Positions 7,870-15,456 are shown, numbered from the stretch's first letter. The stretch is 36,462 nt of DNA from Vogesella fluminis (GCF_014652335.1 NZ_BMYP01000033.1:1-36462); one strand, 5' to 3'. Program-made: numbers and translations. Notes: generated by a model from the sequence alone, not told the origin.

Positions 7870-8591
7870 CCGGGTAACTGGCCGGCACTTTTTGCGGTGC
7901 TGGCGGCGCGGCCCAGGTCGTAGGCGGCAAACAGCAGCACCGCCACCAGCCACACCACCCAGCCGCTCCACAGGTTGTGCGACAGGAAGTGCGCGCCGCG
8001 CGCCATCTGCCCCAGCCCCATCAGCAAGCCCAGCGCCAGCGCGGCGACCGCCGCCTGCCGTGCCCGCCGCGGCGCGTGCGGCCGCCAGTAGAAGAACAGC
8101 GCCAGCAGCGCGAAGCCGCCGGAGGCGTGGCCGCCGGGGAAGCACTGCCCCGGGCCGGGATTGGCCGCCACCGCGCCGAACAGCGCGAACCACTCGCCGC
8201 TGCCGCCGAAGGCCTGCAGGTCCCACGGGCAGGAGTGCGCGCTGTGCGCCTTCAGCAGCGACACCGCCAGCGTCGCCAGCCACATCACCAGCACCGCGTA
8301 GCCCAGCCGCGCATCGCGCTGCCGCACGGCGCGCAGCGCCAGCCAGCAGCTGGCGGCGATCAGCGCGTACTTCGGCAGCCGGTGGTTGAGCCACTCCAGC
8401 CATAGGCTGTGCTGCAGCGGAAAACGCCGGCCGAGCGGATCGAAGAACCACTGCGCCAGCGTGACATCGAGGCGGGTGCCCGCCTCCAGCCACCACAGCA
8501 CGGCGCCGAGCAGCAGCAGCCACAGCAGCTGCCGCGCATAGAAGGCGGGGCTCAGGCCGTCAGGGCTTGCGGCCAACCTGGGCGCCGCCAT
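7854..8591 (-). CDS. PAP2-family membrane phosphatase (lipid A or undecaprenyl type)
   Basis: A 245-residue integral membrane protein with about five to six helices and the three PAP2 motifs in diverged form: KAHSAHSCPWDL (motif 1, Cys in place of the usual Arg before Pro), PGGHASGG (motif 2, usually PSGH) and ARGAHFLSHNLWSG (motif 3, with the catalytic His). The CPWD form is, as far as I recall, typical of a betaproteobacterial subgroup and not a defect. The start codon lies one base after the eptA stop, so both genes are read as one unit. Such phosphatases act on the periplasmic face on lipid A phosphates or isoprenyl pyrophosphate; next to eptA it may prepare or recycle the lipid A 1-phosphate. 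Substrate not determined. One motif copy lies at 8568. Confidence 0.85.
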   Translation of the reverse strand: MAAPRLAASPDGLSPAFYARQLLWLLLLGAVLWWLEAGTRLDVTLAQWFFDPLGRRFPLQHSLWLEWLNHRLPKYALIAASCWLALRAVRQRDARLGYAVLVMWLATLAVSLLKAHSAHSCPWDLQAFGGSGEWFALFGAVAANPGPGQCFPGGHASGGFALLALFFYWRPHAPRRARQAAVAALALGLLMGLGQMARGAHFLSHNLWSGWVVWLVAVLLFAAYDLGRAASTAKSAGQLPGISGA

Positions 8592-8592
8592 C

Positions 8593-10242
8593 TCAGGCGC
8601 CCTGAGTCGCCGGCGCCGCGGCCGCCCGTGGCGCGCGGCAGGCGGCGAAGATGTCCAGCGCCGGCTGGTACAGCGCGGTGCGCACCGCCATCAGCCCCAG
8701 CACGCTGTGGAACAGGTTGTCGTGGCTGTAGCGTTGCTGGCTGGCCGCCTGCAGGCAGGCCTGATCCAGCCCGCTGTCCTGCTGCCACTGCGGCGAGAAC
8801 CACGCCAGCATCGGCACGTGCTTCTGCGCGTCCGGCGCGATCAGGTAGGGCGTGGCGTGCAGGTAGAGGTTGTTCTCGCCCAGCGATTCGCCGTGGTCGG
8901 ACAGGTAGACCATGCTGCTGGCCACCTGCGGCGCCGCCTGCAGCGTGGCGATCAGCTGCGCCAGCACCTGGTCGGTATAGAGGATGGTGTTGTCGAAGGC
9001 GTTGACGATCTGCTCGCGGCTGCATTTCTGTAATTCACCGGTTTCGCACACCGGGCCGAAGCGCCCGAACGCCGCCGGGTAGCGCTTGTAGTAGGCCGGA
9101 CCGTGGCTGCCCTTCTGGTGCAGCACCAGCACGCTGTCGCCGCGCAGGTTCTGCAGCCGGGCCGCCAGGCTGTCGAGCAGGATCGCGTCGTGACACTCGC
9201 CGCCGCTGCAGAAGCGCGGATCGTTGCTGTCGTACAGCATGCTGCTGGCCACACGCTTGCACACCTCCTTGCAGCCGGAGTTGTTGTCGCGCCAGCTGAC
9301 CTGCACCCCGGCGTGGGCCAGCACGTCGAGCAGGTTTTCGCGGTGGCGCGCCTCTTCGGCGTCGAAGCTGTCGCGCGGCCGCGACGAGAACATGCACGGC
9401 ACTGAGATCGCGGTTTCGGTGCCGCAGGACCAGACATCGGGGAAGTTGACCAGCCCCGCCACCTTGGCCAGCTGCGGGTTGGTCGGCCGCGGGTAGCCGT
9501 TGAGCGAGAAATGGTCGGCACGGGCGGTCTCGCCGACCACCAGCACCAGCAGCCGCGGCTTGCCGCTGGCGGCCGCATCGCGCCGGGCGTCGCCGCCGAT
9601 GCGCAGCAGCGGCTGCGGCGTGGCGTTGACCTTGCGCAGATAGGAACTGGTGGCCTGCAGGTAGTTGCTCGGCGTCAGCTCCAGCCGCAGCTCGCGGTGG
9701 TTGCGGAACAGCGAGGCGAAGTCCTGGTAGGCGCCCAGCGCCACCAGCAGCAGCACCGCGCCGCTGAGCAGCAGCGCCAGCGCGCGCACGCCCAGCTCCG
9801 GCAGCGCGGCGCGAAAGTGCAGCGGCGTGCGCCACAGCCACCACGACGGCAGGCCGCCCAGCAGCAGCACGGTCAGCAGCAGCCGCCACGACAGCAGGTC
9901 GCCGGCCTCGGCCACATCGGTCTGCAGCGCGTTGCGCACCATGTCGCTGTCGATCAGCACCCCGTACTGGTTCATGAAATAGCTGACCGCGGCGGTGAGC
10001 AGCAACAGCAGCGTCAGCAGCGGCTTGGTGATCTTCGGCCACAGCAGCAACAGCAGCAGCAGGGTGAAACAGGCGGTGACGAACACGAAGGCCAGCAGCA
10101 GCATGCGCACGTCCTGGCCGTCCAGCGGCGCCATGATCTGCAGCAGGTGGCGCCAGAACGGCAGGTTGAACAGGGTGACGAACAAGAGCGCCATGAGCAG
10201 CGCCAGCCATTCGGCGCGCAGCGGACGGAACAGAAGCTTCAT
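8593..10242 (-). CDS. eptA: Lipid A phosphoethanolamine transferase EptA
   Basis: A 549-residue member of the EptA/MCR family, equal in length to the E. coli enzyme. Five N-terminal helices (to about residue 175) anchor a periplasmic alkaline-phosphatase-fold domain. Metal and catalytic residues are visible: Glu238 in VVGETARADHFSLNGY, the nucleophile Thr277 in SCGTETAISVPCMF, cysteines for the family disulfides in NNSGCKEVCKR, and the Asp-His pair in YLSDHGESLGENNLYLH. It moves phosphoethanolamine from phosphatidylethanolamine to lipid A phosphates, lowering negative charge and polymyxin binding. I chose the ATG at 10242, which gives an N-terminus like other members; a GTG at 10278 would add 12 residues. 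A PmrA-type promoter lies upstream. Confidence 0.93.
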   Translation of the reverse strand: MKLLFRPLRAEWLALLMALLFVTLFNLPFWRHLLQIMAPLDGQDVRMLLLAFVFVTACFTLLLLLLLWPKITKPLLTLLLLLTAAVSYFMNQYGVLIDSDMVRNALQTDVAEAGDLLSWRLLLTVLLLGGLPSWWLWRTPLHFRAALPELGVRALALLLSGAVLLLVALGAYQDFASLFRNHRELRLELTPSNYLQATSSYLRKVNATPQPLLRIGGDARRDAAASGKPRLLVLVVGETARADHFSLNGYPRPTNPQLAKVAGLVNFPDVWSCGTETAISVPCMFSSRPRDSFDAEEARHRENLLDVLAHAGVQVSWRDNNSGCKEVCKRVASSMLYDSNDPRFCSGGECHDAILLDSLAARLQNLRGDSVLVLHQKGSHGPAYYKRYPAAFGRFGPVCETGELQKCSREQIVNAFDNTILYTDQVLAQLIATLQAAPQVASSMVYLSDHGESLGENNLYLHATPYLIAPDAQKHVPMLAWFSPQWQQDSGLDQACLQAASQQRYSHDNLFHSVLGLMAVRTALYQPALDIFAACRAPRAAAAPATQGA

Positions 10243-10298
10243 GCGGGTTTTCTCGGCAACGGGTTTCGGAGCAGGCACGCCCGCTCATCCTGGTGCAG

Positions 10299-10331
10299 AT
10301 GAAAACAGGCCAGGCTTAAGCCAGCCTTAGC
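10299..10331 (-). promoter_or_regulatory. PmrA/QseB-type box and promoter of eptA
   Basis: On the minus strand GCTAAG-GCTGG-CTTAAG (10331 to 10315) is a direct repeat at 11-base pitch, the second half a full match to YTTAAK. TTTCAT (10304 to 10299) follows after 10 bases as the -10 box. The geometry is identical to the PepSY promoter and typical of class II promoters used by OmpR/PhoB-family activators. Confidence 0.55.
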
Positions 10332-10344
10332 CGCACGGCTGCCC

Positions 10345-10399
10345 GCGTCACCGTATCGTCATCGCCGCCACATCCGCCTGTCACATCGCTGCGCCACCA
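10345..10399 (+). promoter_or_regulatory. Phased Pho-box-like array upstream of plcP
   Basis: Half-sites resembling TGTCAY recur at 11-base pitch: CGTCAC (10346), CGTCAT (10357), CCACAT (10368) and TGTCAC (10379), with a weaker TGCGCC (10390). PhoB boxes consist of such 11-base direct repeats. A weak -10 (CACCAT, 10395-10400) lies 10 bases after the last good half-site. Binding by PhoB is inferred from the phase and from the function of the genes behind it. Confidence 0.45.
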
Positions 10400-10429
10400 T
10401 CGGCGCATCTGCCCCCGCCGGAGCACACG

Positions 10430-11251
10430 ATGAACCAGCGCTACCGCACCATCTGGATTTCCGATGTCCACCTCGGCACCGCCGGCTGCCAGGCCGCCTT
10501 CCTGCTCGACTTCCTGCGCCACCACGACGCCGACACCCTGTATCTGGTCGGCGACATCATCGACGGCTGGCAGCTGAAGAAATCGTGGTACTGGAAGCAG
10601 GGCCACAACGACGTGGTGCAGAAGGTGCTGCGCAAGGCGCGCAAGGGCACGCGGGTGATCTACGTGCCCGGCAACCACGACGAGGCGGCGCGGCAGTACG
10701 CCGGGCTGGACTTCGGCGGCATCGCCATCCGCAGCGAGGCCGAGCACCACACCGCCGACGGCAAACGGCTGCTGGTGATCCACGGCGACGAGTTCGACGG
10801 CGTGATCCAGCACGCGAAGTGGCTGGCCTACGTCGGCGACAGCCTGTACACGCTGATCCTCGGCCTCAACCGCCACTACAACTGGCTGCGCCACAAGCTG
10901 GGGCGGCCGTACTGGTCGCTGTCGCAATACCTGAAGCACAAGGTGAAGAACGCGGTGAACTTCATCAGCGACTTCGAGCACATCCTCGCCGCCGAAGCGC
11001 GCCGCCGCGGCTACGACGGCGTGGTCTGCGGCCACATCCACAAGGCCGAGGTGAAGGACATCGACGGCATCGTGTACGGCAACTGCGGCGACTGGGTGGA
11101 AAGCCTGTCGGCGCTGGTCGAGCACCACGACGGCCGGCTTGAGATCGTGCACTGGACGCAGCAGGCCGGCGACGCCATCCCGCAGAGCATTGCGGCCAAC
11201 CTTGCCGCACAAGCCCAACTCAACACAGAGGCCGAAACATGCGCATCATGA
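10430..11251 (+). CDS. plcP: PlcP-type metallophosphoesterase (phospholipid remodelling)
   Basis: A 273-residue calcineurin-like phosphoesterase with all metal-binding blocks: SDVHLG (Asp12, His14), GDIIDGW (Asp42), GNHDE (81-85), a late HGDEFDG and GHIHKAE. Databases often name this family UDP-2,3-diacylglucosamine diphosphatase, but the sequence type and the overlapping glycosyltransferase match the PlcP-Agt pair of Rhizobiaceae and marine bacteria. There, under phosphate starvation, PlcP cleaves phospholipid head groups to diacylglycerol, which Agt glycosylates. It is cytoplasmic or membrane-associated. The start is the first ATG, with GGAG 7 bases upstream. It overlaps the next gene by 13 bases. 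A Pho-box-like array precedes it. The LpxH-like activity cannot be excluded. A TGCGGCCAACCTTG motif lies near the 3' end (11191). Confidence 0.8.
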   Translation: MNQRYRTIWISDVHLGTAGCQAAFLLDFLRHHDADTLYLVGDIIDGWQLKKSWYWKQGHNDVVQKVLRKARKGTRVIYVPGNHDEAARQYAGLDFGGIAIRSEAEHHTADGKRLLVIHGDEFDGVIQHAKWLAYVGDSLYTLILGLNRHYNWLRHKLGRPYWSLSQYLKHKVKNAVNFISDFEHILAAEARRRGYDGVVCGHIHKAEVKDIDGIVYGNCGDWVESLSALVEHHDGRLEIVHWTQQAGDAIPQSIAANLAAQAQLNTEAETCAS

Positions 11252-12306
11252 TCATCAGCGACGCCTGGCTGCCACAGGTCAACGGCGTGGTCCGCAGCAT
11301 CACCGAAACCGTGCGCGAGCTGCGCGGCTTCGGCCACCAGGTGGCGCTGATCACGCCGCTGGGCGGCGAGATGGACGACGGCGACGGCTTCGCCACCCGG
11401 CCCTGTCCGACCTACCCCGACATCCGCCTGTCGCTGTTCCCCTACCGCAAGGTGGCGCAAAGGTTGGCCGCATTCAGCCCGCACGCGGTGCACATCGCCA
11501 CCGAAGGCCCGCTGGGCCTCGCCGCACAGCGCTGGTGCCGCCGCCACGGCCAGCCGTTCACCACCGCCTACCACACCCGTTTTCCGGAATACATCCACGC
11601 CCGCACCCGCCTGCCGCTGGCCATCAGCTACGCGTGGATGCGCCGCTTTCACAACCGCGCGCAGGCGGTGATGGCGCCGACGCCGGCCATCGTCGCCGAC
11701 CTCAAGGCGCGCGGCTTTCACAACGTGGTGCTGTGGAGCCGCGGCGTCGACACCCGCCTGTTCAGCCCCGGCGAGCGCGAGCGGCTGGACACCGCACAGC
11801 CGCGCTTTCTCTACATCGGCCGCGTGGCGGTGGAAAAGAACATCGAGGCCTTCCTCAAACTGGACTTGCCGGGCTCGAAATGGGTGGTCGGCGAGGGGCC
11901 GCAGCTGGCCGAGCTGCGCGCGAAGTATCCCGATGTCTATTTCGCCGGCGTGTTCCCGCAGCACGAGCTGGCGCGCTTCTACCGCGCCGGCGACGTGTTC
12001 GTGTTCCCCAGCCTGACCGACACCTTCGGCCTGGTGCTGCTGGAGGCGATGGCCTGCGGCACGCCGGTGGCCGCCTACCCGGTGGCCGGCCCGCTGGACG
12101 TGGTCGGTGCCAGCGGCGGCGGCGTGCTGCACGCCGACCTGCGCACCGCCTGCCTGCAGGCGCTGACGCTGGACCGCGACCAGGTGCGCCGCGTGGCCGA
12201 GGGCTACTCGTGGACGGCGGCGACACGGCAGTTCGAATCCCACCTCTGCCCGCGCCCGCTGGGCGAACAGGAAGGCATGGCCTTCACCACCGGCGGCGGG
12301 CGCTGA
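11239..12306 (+). CDS. agt: GT4-family glycosyltransferase, Agt type (glycolipid synthesis)
   Basis: A 355-residue retaining GT-B glycosyltransferase. The N-terminal Rossmann half starts with IMIISDAWLPQVNGVVRS, typical of lipid-linked GT4 enzymes. The C-terminal half has YIGRVAVEKNIEAFLKLD, VVGEGPQ and the nucleotide-sugar motif DTFGLVLLEAMACGTPV. By family and by its overlap with plcP it probably transfers glucose, galactose or glucuronic acid from a UDP-sugar to diacylglycerol, making glycolipids that replace phospholipids when phosphate is scarce. The start codon lies 13 bases before the plcP stop, with AGAGG before it, so translation is coupled. The gene ends at an inverted motif pair shared with the convergent transporter gene. 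An in-frame motif copy (11460-11472) encodes Leu-Ala-Ala. Confidence 0.82.
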   Translation: MRIMIISDAWLPQVNGVVRSITETVRELRGFGHQVALITPLGGEMDDGDGFATRPCPTYPDIRLSLFPYRKVAQRLAAFSPHAVHIATEGPLGLAAQRWCRRHGQPFTTAYHTRFPEYIHARTRLPLAISYAWMRRFHNRAQAVMAPTPAIVADLKARGFHNVVLWSRGVDTRLFSPGERERLDTAQPRFLYIGRVAVEKNIEAFLKLDLPGSKWVVGEGPQLAELRAKYPDVYFAGVFPQHELARFYRAGDVFVFPSLTDTFGLVLLEAMACGTPVAAYPVAGPLDVVGASGGGVLHADLRTACLQALTLDRDQVRRVAEGYSWTAATRQFESHLCPRPLGEQEGMAFTTGGGR

Positions 12307-12324
12307 ACGCGGCGCCAAATGGGC

Positions 12325-12354
12325 TGCGGCCAACCTTGGGCAAGGTTGGCCGCA
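12325..12354. repeat. Inverted pair of 14-bp motifs at a convergent gene end
   Basis: TGCGGCCAACCTTG (12325-12338) faces its exact reverse complement (12341-12354) with two bases between, a 14-bp perfect stem. It lies between the convergent glycosyltransferase and EamA genes. Probable bidirectional terminator without a T run, and two copies of the candidate uptake motif. Confidence 0.8.
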
Positions 12355-12372
12355 TGGTTTGGCGTGGCGGAA

Positions 12373-13275
12373 TCAGGCCGGCGCGTGCGTCGCCTTGTGC
12401 GCGCTGAGCTGGCTCAAGAGCACGCTGGCCACGATCAGTGCCGCGCCGCCGACCTTGCCGGCGCTCATCGCCTCGCCGGCCAGCCAGCCGATCAGCCCGC
12501 CCCACACCGGCTCCATCGCGTAGATGATGGTGGCGCGGGTGGCCGGCACGGTTTTCTGCGCCCAGTTCATCACGATCTGGATCAGCGCGGTGGCCGCGCC
12601 CAGCGCCAGCACGCTCACCAGCAGCAGCGGCTGCCACTGCGGCGGCGCCTCGCCGGCCAGCGGCGCGGTGGCCAGCGACAGCAGCGCCACCGTCGCCAGC
12701 TGCACCAGCGCCATGCGCCCGGCGTTGCAGCCGGCGGCAAAGCGGCTGAGCAGGCAGATCTCCAGCGCGATGGTGACGGTGGCGGCGATGGTCAGCCATT
12801 CGCCCAAGCCCAGCCGGATGCTGAGGCCATCGACCCCGGCCAACAGCAGCAGGCCGGCGAAGGCCAGCGCCACCCCCGCCCACGCCAGCCAGCCCGGGCG
12901 CTGGCAGAACAGCCCCCACTGCAGCAGCGGCACCAGCGGCACGTACAGGCCGGTGAGAAAGGCCGAGGTGCTACTGGCGATATGCCCCAGCCCCAGCGTC
13001 TGCAGGTTGTAGCTGAAATACAGGATCACGCCGATGAAGACGCCGCCCAGCAGCTCGGTGCGGTTGAGGCCGGCCAGCTGGCGGCGGCACAGCAGCAGCG
13101 CCAGCAAGGCGGCGACGGCGAAGCGCAGGCCGACGAAGGCGAAGGCGCCGCTCCATTGCAGCGCGGTCTGTACCGCGAGGAAGGTGCCGCCCCAGATCAG
13201 GGTGACCCCGACCAGCGACAGGTCGGGCAGCAGGGAACGCGGCGGCTGGGCCGCAGGCAGGGCGATGGTGGACAT
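12373..13275 (-). CDS. EamA/DMT-family transporter
   Basis: A 300-residue inner-membrane protein with ten predicted helices in two EamA repeats; the first begins with GVTLIWGGTFLAVQTAL and the second with MVTIALEICL in the other half. The late MEPVWGGLIGWLAGE is the usual C-terminal EamA signature. Members export amino acids or other small metabolites; the substrate is not predictable. I chose the ATG at 13275 over an upstream in-frame start because the latter would overlap the operator region. It is divergent from an XRE-cupin regulator, a pairing frequently seen for amino-acid exporters, and two matching palindromes lie between them. Confidence 0.85.
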   Translation of the reverse strand: MSTIALPAAQPPRSLLPDLSLVGVTLIWGGTFLAVQTALQWSGAFAFVGLRFAVAALLALLLCRRQLAGLNRTELLGGVFIGVILYFSYNLQTLGLGHIASSTSAFLTGLYVPLVPLLQWGLFCQRPGWLAWAGVALAFAGLLLLAGVDGLSIRLGLGEWLTIAATVTIALEICLLSRFAAGCNAGRMALVQLATVALLSLATAPLAGEAPPQWQPLLLVSVLALGAATALIQIVMNWAQKTVPATRATIIYAMEPVWGGLIGWLAGEAMSAGKVGGAALIVASVLLSQLSAHKATHAPA

Positions 13276-13317
13276 GGAGAAGGCTCGCGGGTAAGGTGGC
13301 GGTTCTATTCTGTTCCG

Positions 13318-13359
13318 TGCACTATACTGCACAATAATTCAATTGAGCAATATATTGCA
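13318..13359. promoter_or_regulatory. Twin operator-like palindromes between transporter and XRE regulator
   Basis: TGCACTATACTGCA (13318-13331) and AGCAATATATTGCA (13346-13359) share the form WGCA-N-TATA-N-TGCA, and their centres are 28 bases apart. The second ends 3 bases before the regulator's ATG. They are the best candidates for the binding sites of the XRE protein, controlling itself and the divergent transporter. Confidence 0.55.
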
Positions 13360-13362
13360 CTT

Positions 13363-13923
13363 ATGAGCGAACACACACCCCTGCAAGTCTTCAGCCACGT
13401 CGCCCGCAATCTGCGCGAGGCACGCCAGCAGCGCGGCCTGAGCCAGGAAAAGCTGGCCGCCAGCGCCGAGGTCAGCCGCCGCATGCTGATCAACATCGAA
13501 GCCGGCGCCAGCAATGTCAGCATCGCCACGCTGGACCGCCTGGCCAGTGCGCTGGGGTTGACCTTTTCCGAGCTGGTACGCGCGCCCGGCAGCGACGCGC
13601 CGGTGCGGGTGTGGCAGGGCGACAGCGGCGACAGCCACGCCACCCTGCTGCACAGCCTGGCACTGGCCGGCTGCACGCTGGAGCTGTGGCAGTGGCAACT
13701 GGCGCCCGGCGACAGCTACCTCGCCGCGCCGGATCCGGCCGGCTGCGGCGAGATCGTCGAAGTGCACAGCGGCACGCTGCAACTGGCCTACGCCGGCAGC
13801 GAGCACACGCTGCAAGCGGGCGACACCGCCGGCTACGGCACCGAACTGGGCTACCGCTACCACAATCCGGGTAGCAACCTGTTGCGCTTCCAGCGCAGCA
13901 TCGTGATGCCGGCCCCCGGCTGA
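13363..13923 (+). CDS. XRE-family regulator with C-terminal cupin domain
   Basis: A 186-residue regulator. An N-terminal helix-turn-helix of the Cro/CI type (about 10-65: LREARQQRGLSQEKLAASAE, MLINIEAGASNVSIATLDRL) is joined to a small cupin (about 100-183, with IVEVHSGTLQLAYAGSEHTL), a common arrangement in MppR/PuuR-like repressors. The ATG at 13363 is the only start that gives this domain layout; the longer open frame upstream has no protein character. It is divergent from the EamA transporter and probably represses it until a small ligand binds the cupin. The stop codon coincides with the left end of a short dispersed repeat. Confidence 0.87.
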   Translation: MSEHTPLQVFSHVARNLREARQQRGLSQEKLAASAEVSRRMLINIEAGASNVSIATLDRLASALGLTFSELVRAPGSDAPVRVWQGDSGDSHATLLHSLALAGCTLELWQWQLAPGDSYLAAPDPAGCGEIVEVHSGTLQLAYAGSEHTLQAGDTAGYGTELGYRYHNPGSNLLRFQRSIVMPAPG

Positions 13924-13978
13924 GAGCCTGTTCAAGGTCTTTTTGCCGCTGCGGCCAGGCTTGCCGGCCGGCAAAAAC
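13923..13978. repeat. Short dispersed repeat with TTTTTGCCG/CGGCAAAAA stem
   Basis: The first 35 bases match 621-655 (33 of 35). TTTTTGCCG near 13940 pairs perfectly with CGGCAAAAA near 13976, enclosing a GC-rich inner part. It begins at the stop codon of the XRE gene and runs up to the promoter of the fluoride antiporter, so it may serve as a terminator for the former. Its right part supplies the putative -35 box at 13961. Confidence 0.55.
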
Positions 13979-13997
13979 TGTTCGTACAATAGCGGAC
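13961..13997 (+). promoter_or_regulatory. Promoter of the fluoride riboswitch transcript
   Basis: TTGCCG (13961-13966) and TACAAT (13985-13990) are 18 bases apart, placing the transcript start at about 13997, directly in front of the riboswitch aptamer. Confidence 0.5.
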
Positions 13998-14078
13998 AGG
14001 AGATGGCATTCCTCCTCTAACCGCCCTCGGGGCTGATGATGCCTGCACGTATTCCTGGACTCGCGGGAAGATGCAGGC
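13997..14078 (+). promoter_or_regulatory. Fluoride riboswitch (crcB motif)
   Basis: The aptamer GGAGATGGCATTCCTCC (13999-14015), then AACCGCC and GGCTGATGATGCCTGC (14031-14046), matches the crcB/fluoride riboswitch consensus. P1 is GGAG/CTCC, and the pseudoknot is GGCAT (about 14005-14009) with ATGCC (about 14039-14043). A competing hairpin is visible: GCCTGCA (14041-14047) pairs with TGCAGGC (14072-14078) and would break the pseudoknot, which suggests the switching mechanism. The downstream gene encodes a CLC-F-type antiporter, the expected target. Confidence 0.9.
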
Positions 14079-14142
14079 GCACGAGACTCAGCCTGCCACG
14101 CGTCCGGGTTTGTGCCCCCAATACACAAACGACAGGACACGC

Positions 14143-15456
14143 ATGAACACCTTCAAACGTCCCGAACAGATCGACCTCTTGCCCCATATGGGCAAATGGC
14201 TGTTGCTGGCCAGTGCCGTTGCCCTGCTCGCCGGCACCGCGTCCGCCTTTTTCCTGCTGGCACTGGACTGGGCCACCGCCACCCGCCTCGCCCATCGCTG
14301 GCTGATCTGGCTGCTGCCGCTGGCCGGTTTTGCCGTAGGCTGGCTATACCTGCGCTTTGGCCGGCAGGTCGAGGCCGGCAACAACCTGCTGATAGACGAG
14401 ATTCACGACCCGAAGCAGGTGATTCCCTTGCGCATGGCGCCGCTGGTGCTCGGCGGCACCGTCGTGTCCCATCTCTTCGGCGCCTCGGTCGGCCGCGAGG
14501 GAACGGCGGTGCAGATGGGCGGCGCGCTGGCCGACCAGCTCACCCGCCTGTTCCGCCTCCGGCACGAGGATCGCCGCATCATCCTGATGGCCGGCATCAG
14601 CGCCGGCTTTGCCTCGGTGTTCGGCACGCCGCTGGCGGGCGCGATTTTCGGACTGGAAGTGCTCGCCATCGGCCGCCTGCGCTACGACGCCATCCTGCCC
14701 TGCATGGTGGCGGCCATCGTCGCCGATCAGGTCGGCCTGCAGTGGGGCGTGCACCACACCCACTACGCCGTGCCCGTGGTGCCGCCGGTCGCGCTGTGGC
14801 CGCTGCTGGCGATGGTGATCGCGGGCGCCGTTTTCGGCCTCACCGGCAAGGCCTTCGCCGACCTCACCCACGCGCTGGGCGGCTGGATGAAGCAGCGCAT
14901 CGCCTACGCCCCGCTGCGCCCGCTGCTGGGCGGCGTGGCGGTGGCGAGCGCCGCCTGGTTTCTCGGCGCAGACCGCTACCTCGGCCTGGGCATCCCGGCC
15001 ATCGTGGAGGCCTTCCAGCAGCCGCTGGCGCCGTACGACTTCGCGGCCAAGATGGCCTTCACCGTCGCCTCGCTCGGCAGCGGCTTCAAAGGCGGCGAAG
15101 TCACGCCGCTGTTCTACATCGGCGCCACGCTGGGCAACGCGCTGGCGCCGCTGCTGAACATGCCGCTGCCGCTGCTGGCCGGGATAGGCTTTGTCGCGGT
15201 CTTCGCCGGCGCCGCCAACACGCCGATCGCCTCGACGCTGATGGCGATGGAGCTGTTCGGTGCCGAGATCGGCGTCTACGCCGCCACCGCCTGCGTGGTG
15301 AGCTACCTGTTTTCGGGGCATACCGGCATCTACCGCTCGCAGCGTATCGGTCATGCCAAGCATCGCCATGCACCGGAAGGCATCAAACTTGGCGAACTCC
15401 CCGCCTACCGCAAGGAGCAGGCCCGGCGCGACGCGGCGGAGCGGGCCGAACACTGA
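14143..15456 (+). CDS. clcF: Fluoride/proton antiporter of the CLC-F type
   Basis: A 437-residue CLC-superfamily membrane protein. It has the CLC-F versions of the anion-path motifs: GREGTAVQMGG (in place of the chloride GxEGP form), GTPLAGAIFGLE and GFKGGEVTPLFYIGATLGN. Known CLC-F proteins expel fluoride from the cytoplasm in exchange for protons. The ATG at 14143 has AGGA before it; the leader between riboswitch and start (14079-14142) contains a GTTTGTG/CACAAAC hairpin (14108-14114, 14124-14130). The gene stands alone and is under direct fluoride control through the riboswitch. The C-terminal tail is polar and rich in basic and acidic residues. Confidence 0.93.
   Translation: MNTFKRPEQIDLLPHMGKWLLLASAVALLAGTASAFFLLALDWATATRLAHRWLIWLLPLAGFAVGWLYLRFGRQVEAGNNLLIDEIHDPKQVIPLRMAPLVLGGTVVSHLFGASVGREGTAVQMGGALADQLTRLFRLRHEDRRIILMAGISAGFASVFGTPLAGAIFGLEVLAIGRLRYDAILPCMVAAIVADQVGLQWGVHHTHYAVPVVPPVALWPLLAMVIAGAVFGLTGKAFADLTHALGGWMKQRIAYAPLRPLLGGVAVASAAWFLGADRYLGLGIPAIVEAFQQPLAPYDFAAKMAFTVASLGSGFKGGEVTPLFYIGATLGNALAPLLNMPLPLLAGIGFVAVFAGAANTPIASTLMAMELFGAEIGVYAATACVVSYLFSGHTGIYRSQRIGHAKHRHAPEGIKLGELPAYRKEQARRDAAERAEH

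Noticed and set aside
8155-8170. ATTGGCCGCCA as a further motif copy
   Set aside because: It has a mismatch in the core (A for G at the first base), so I left it out of the count; the same holds for GATTGGCC at about 7155.
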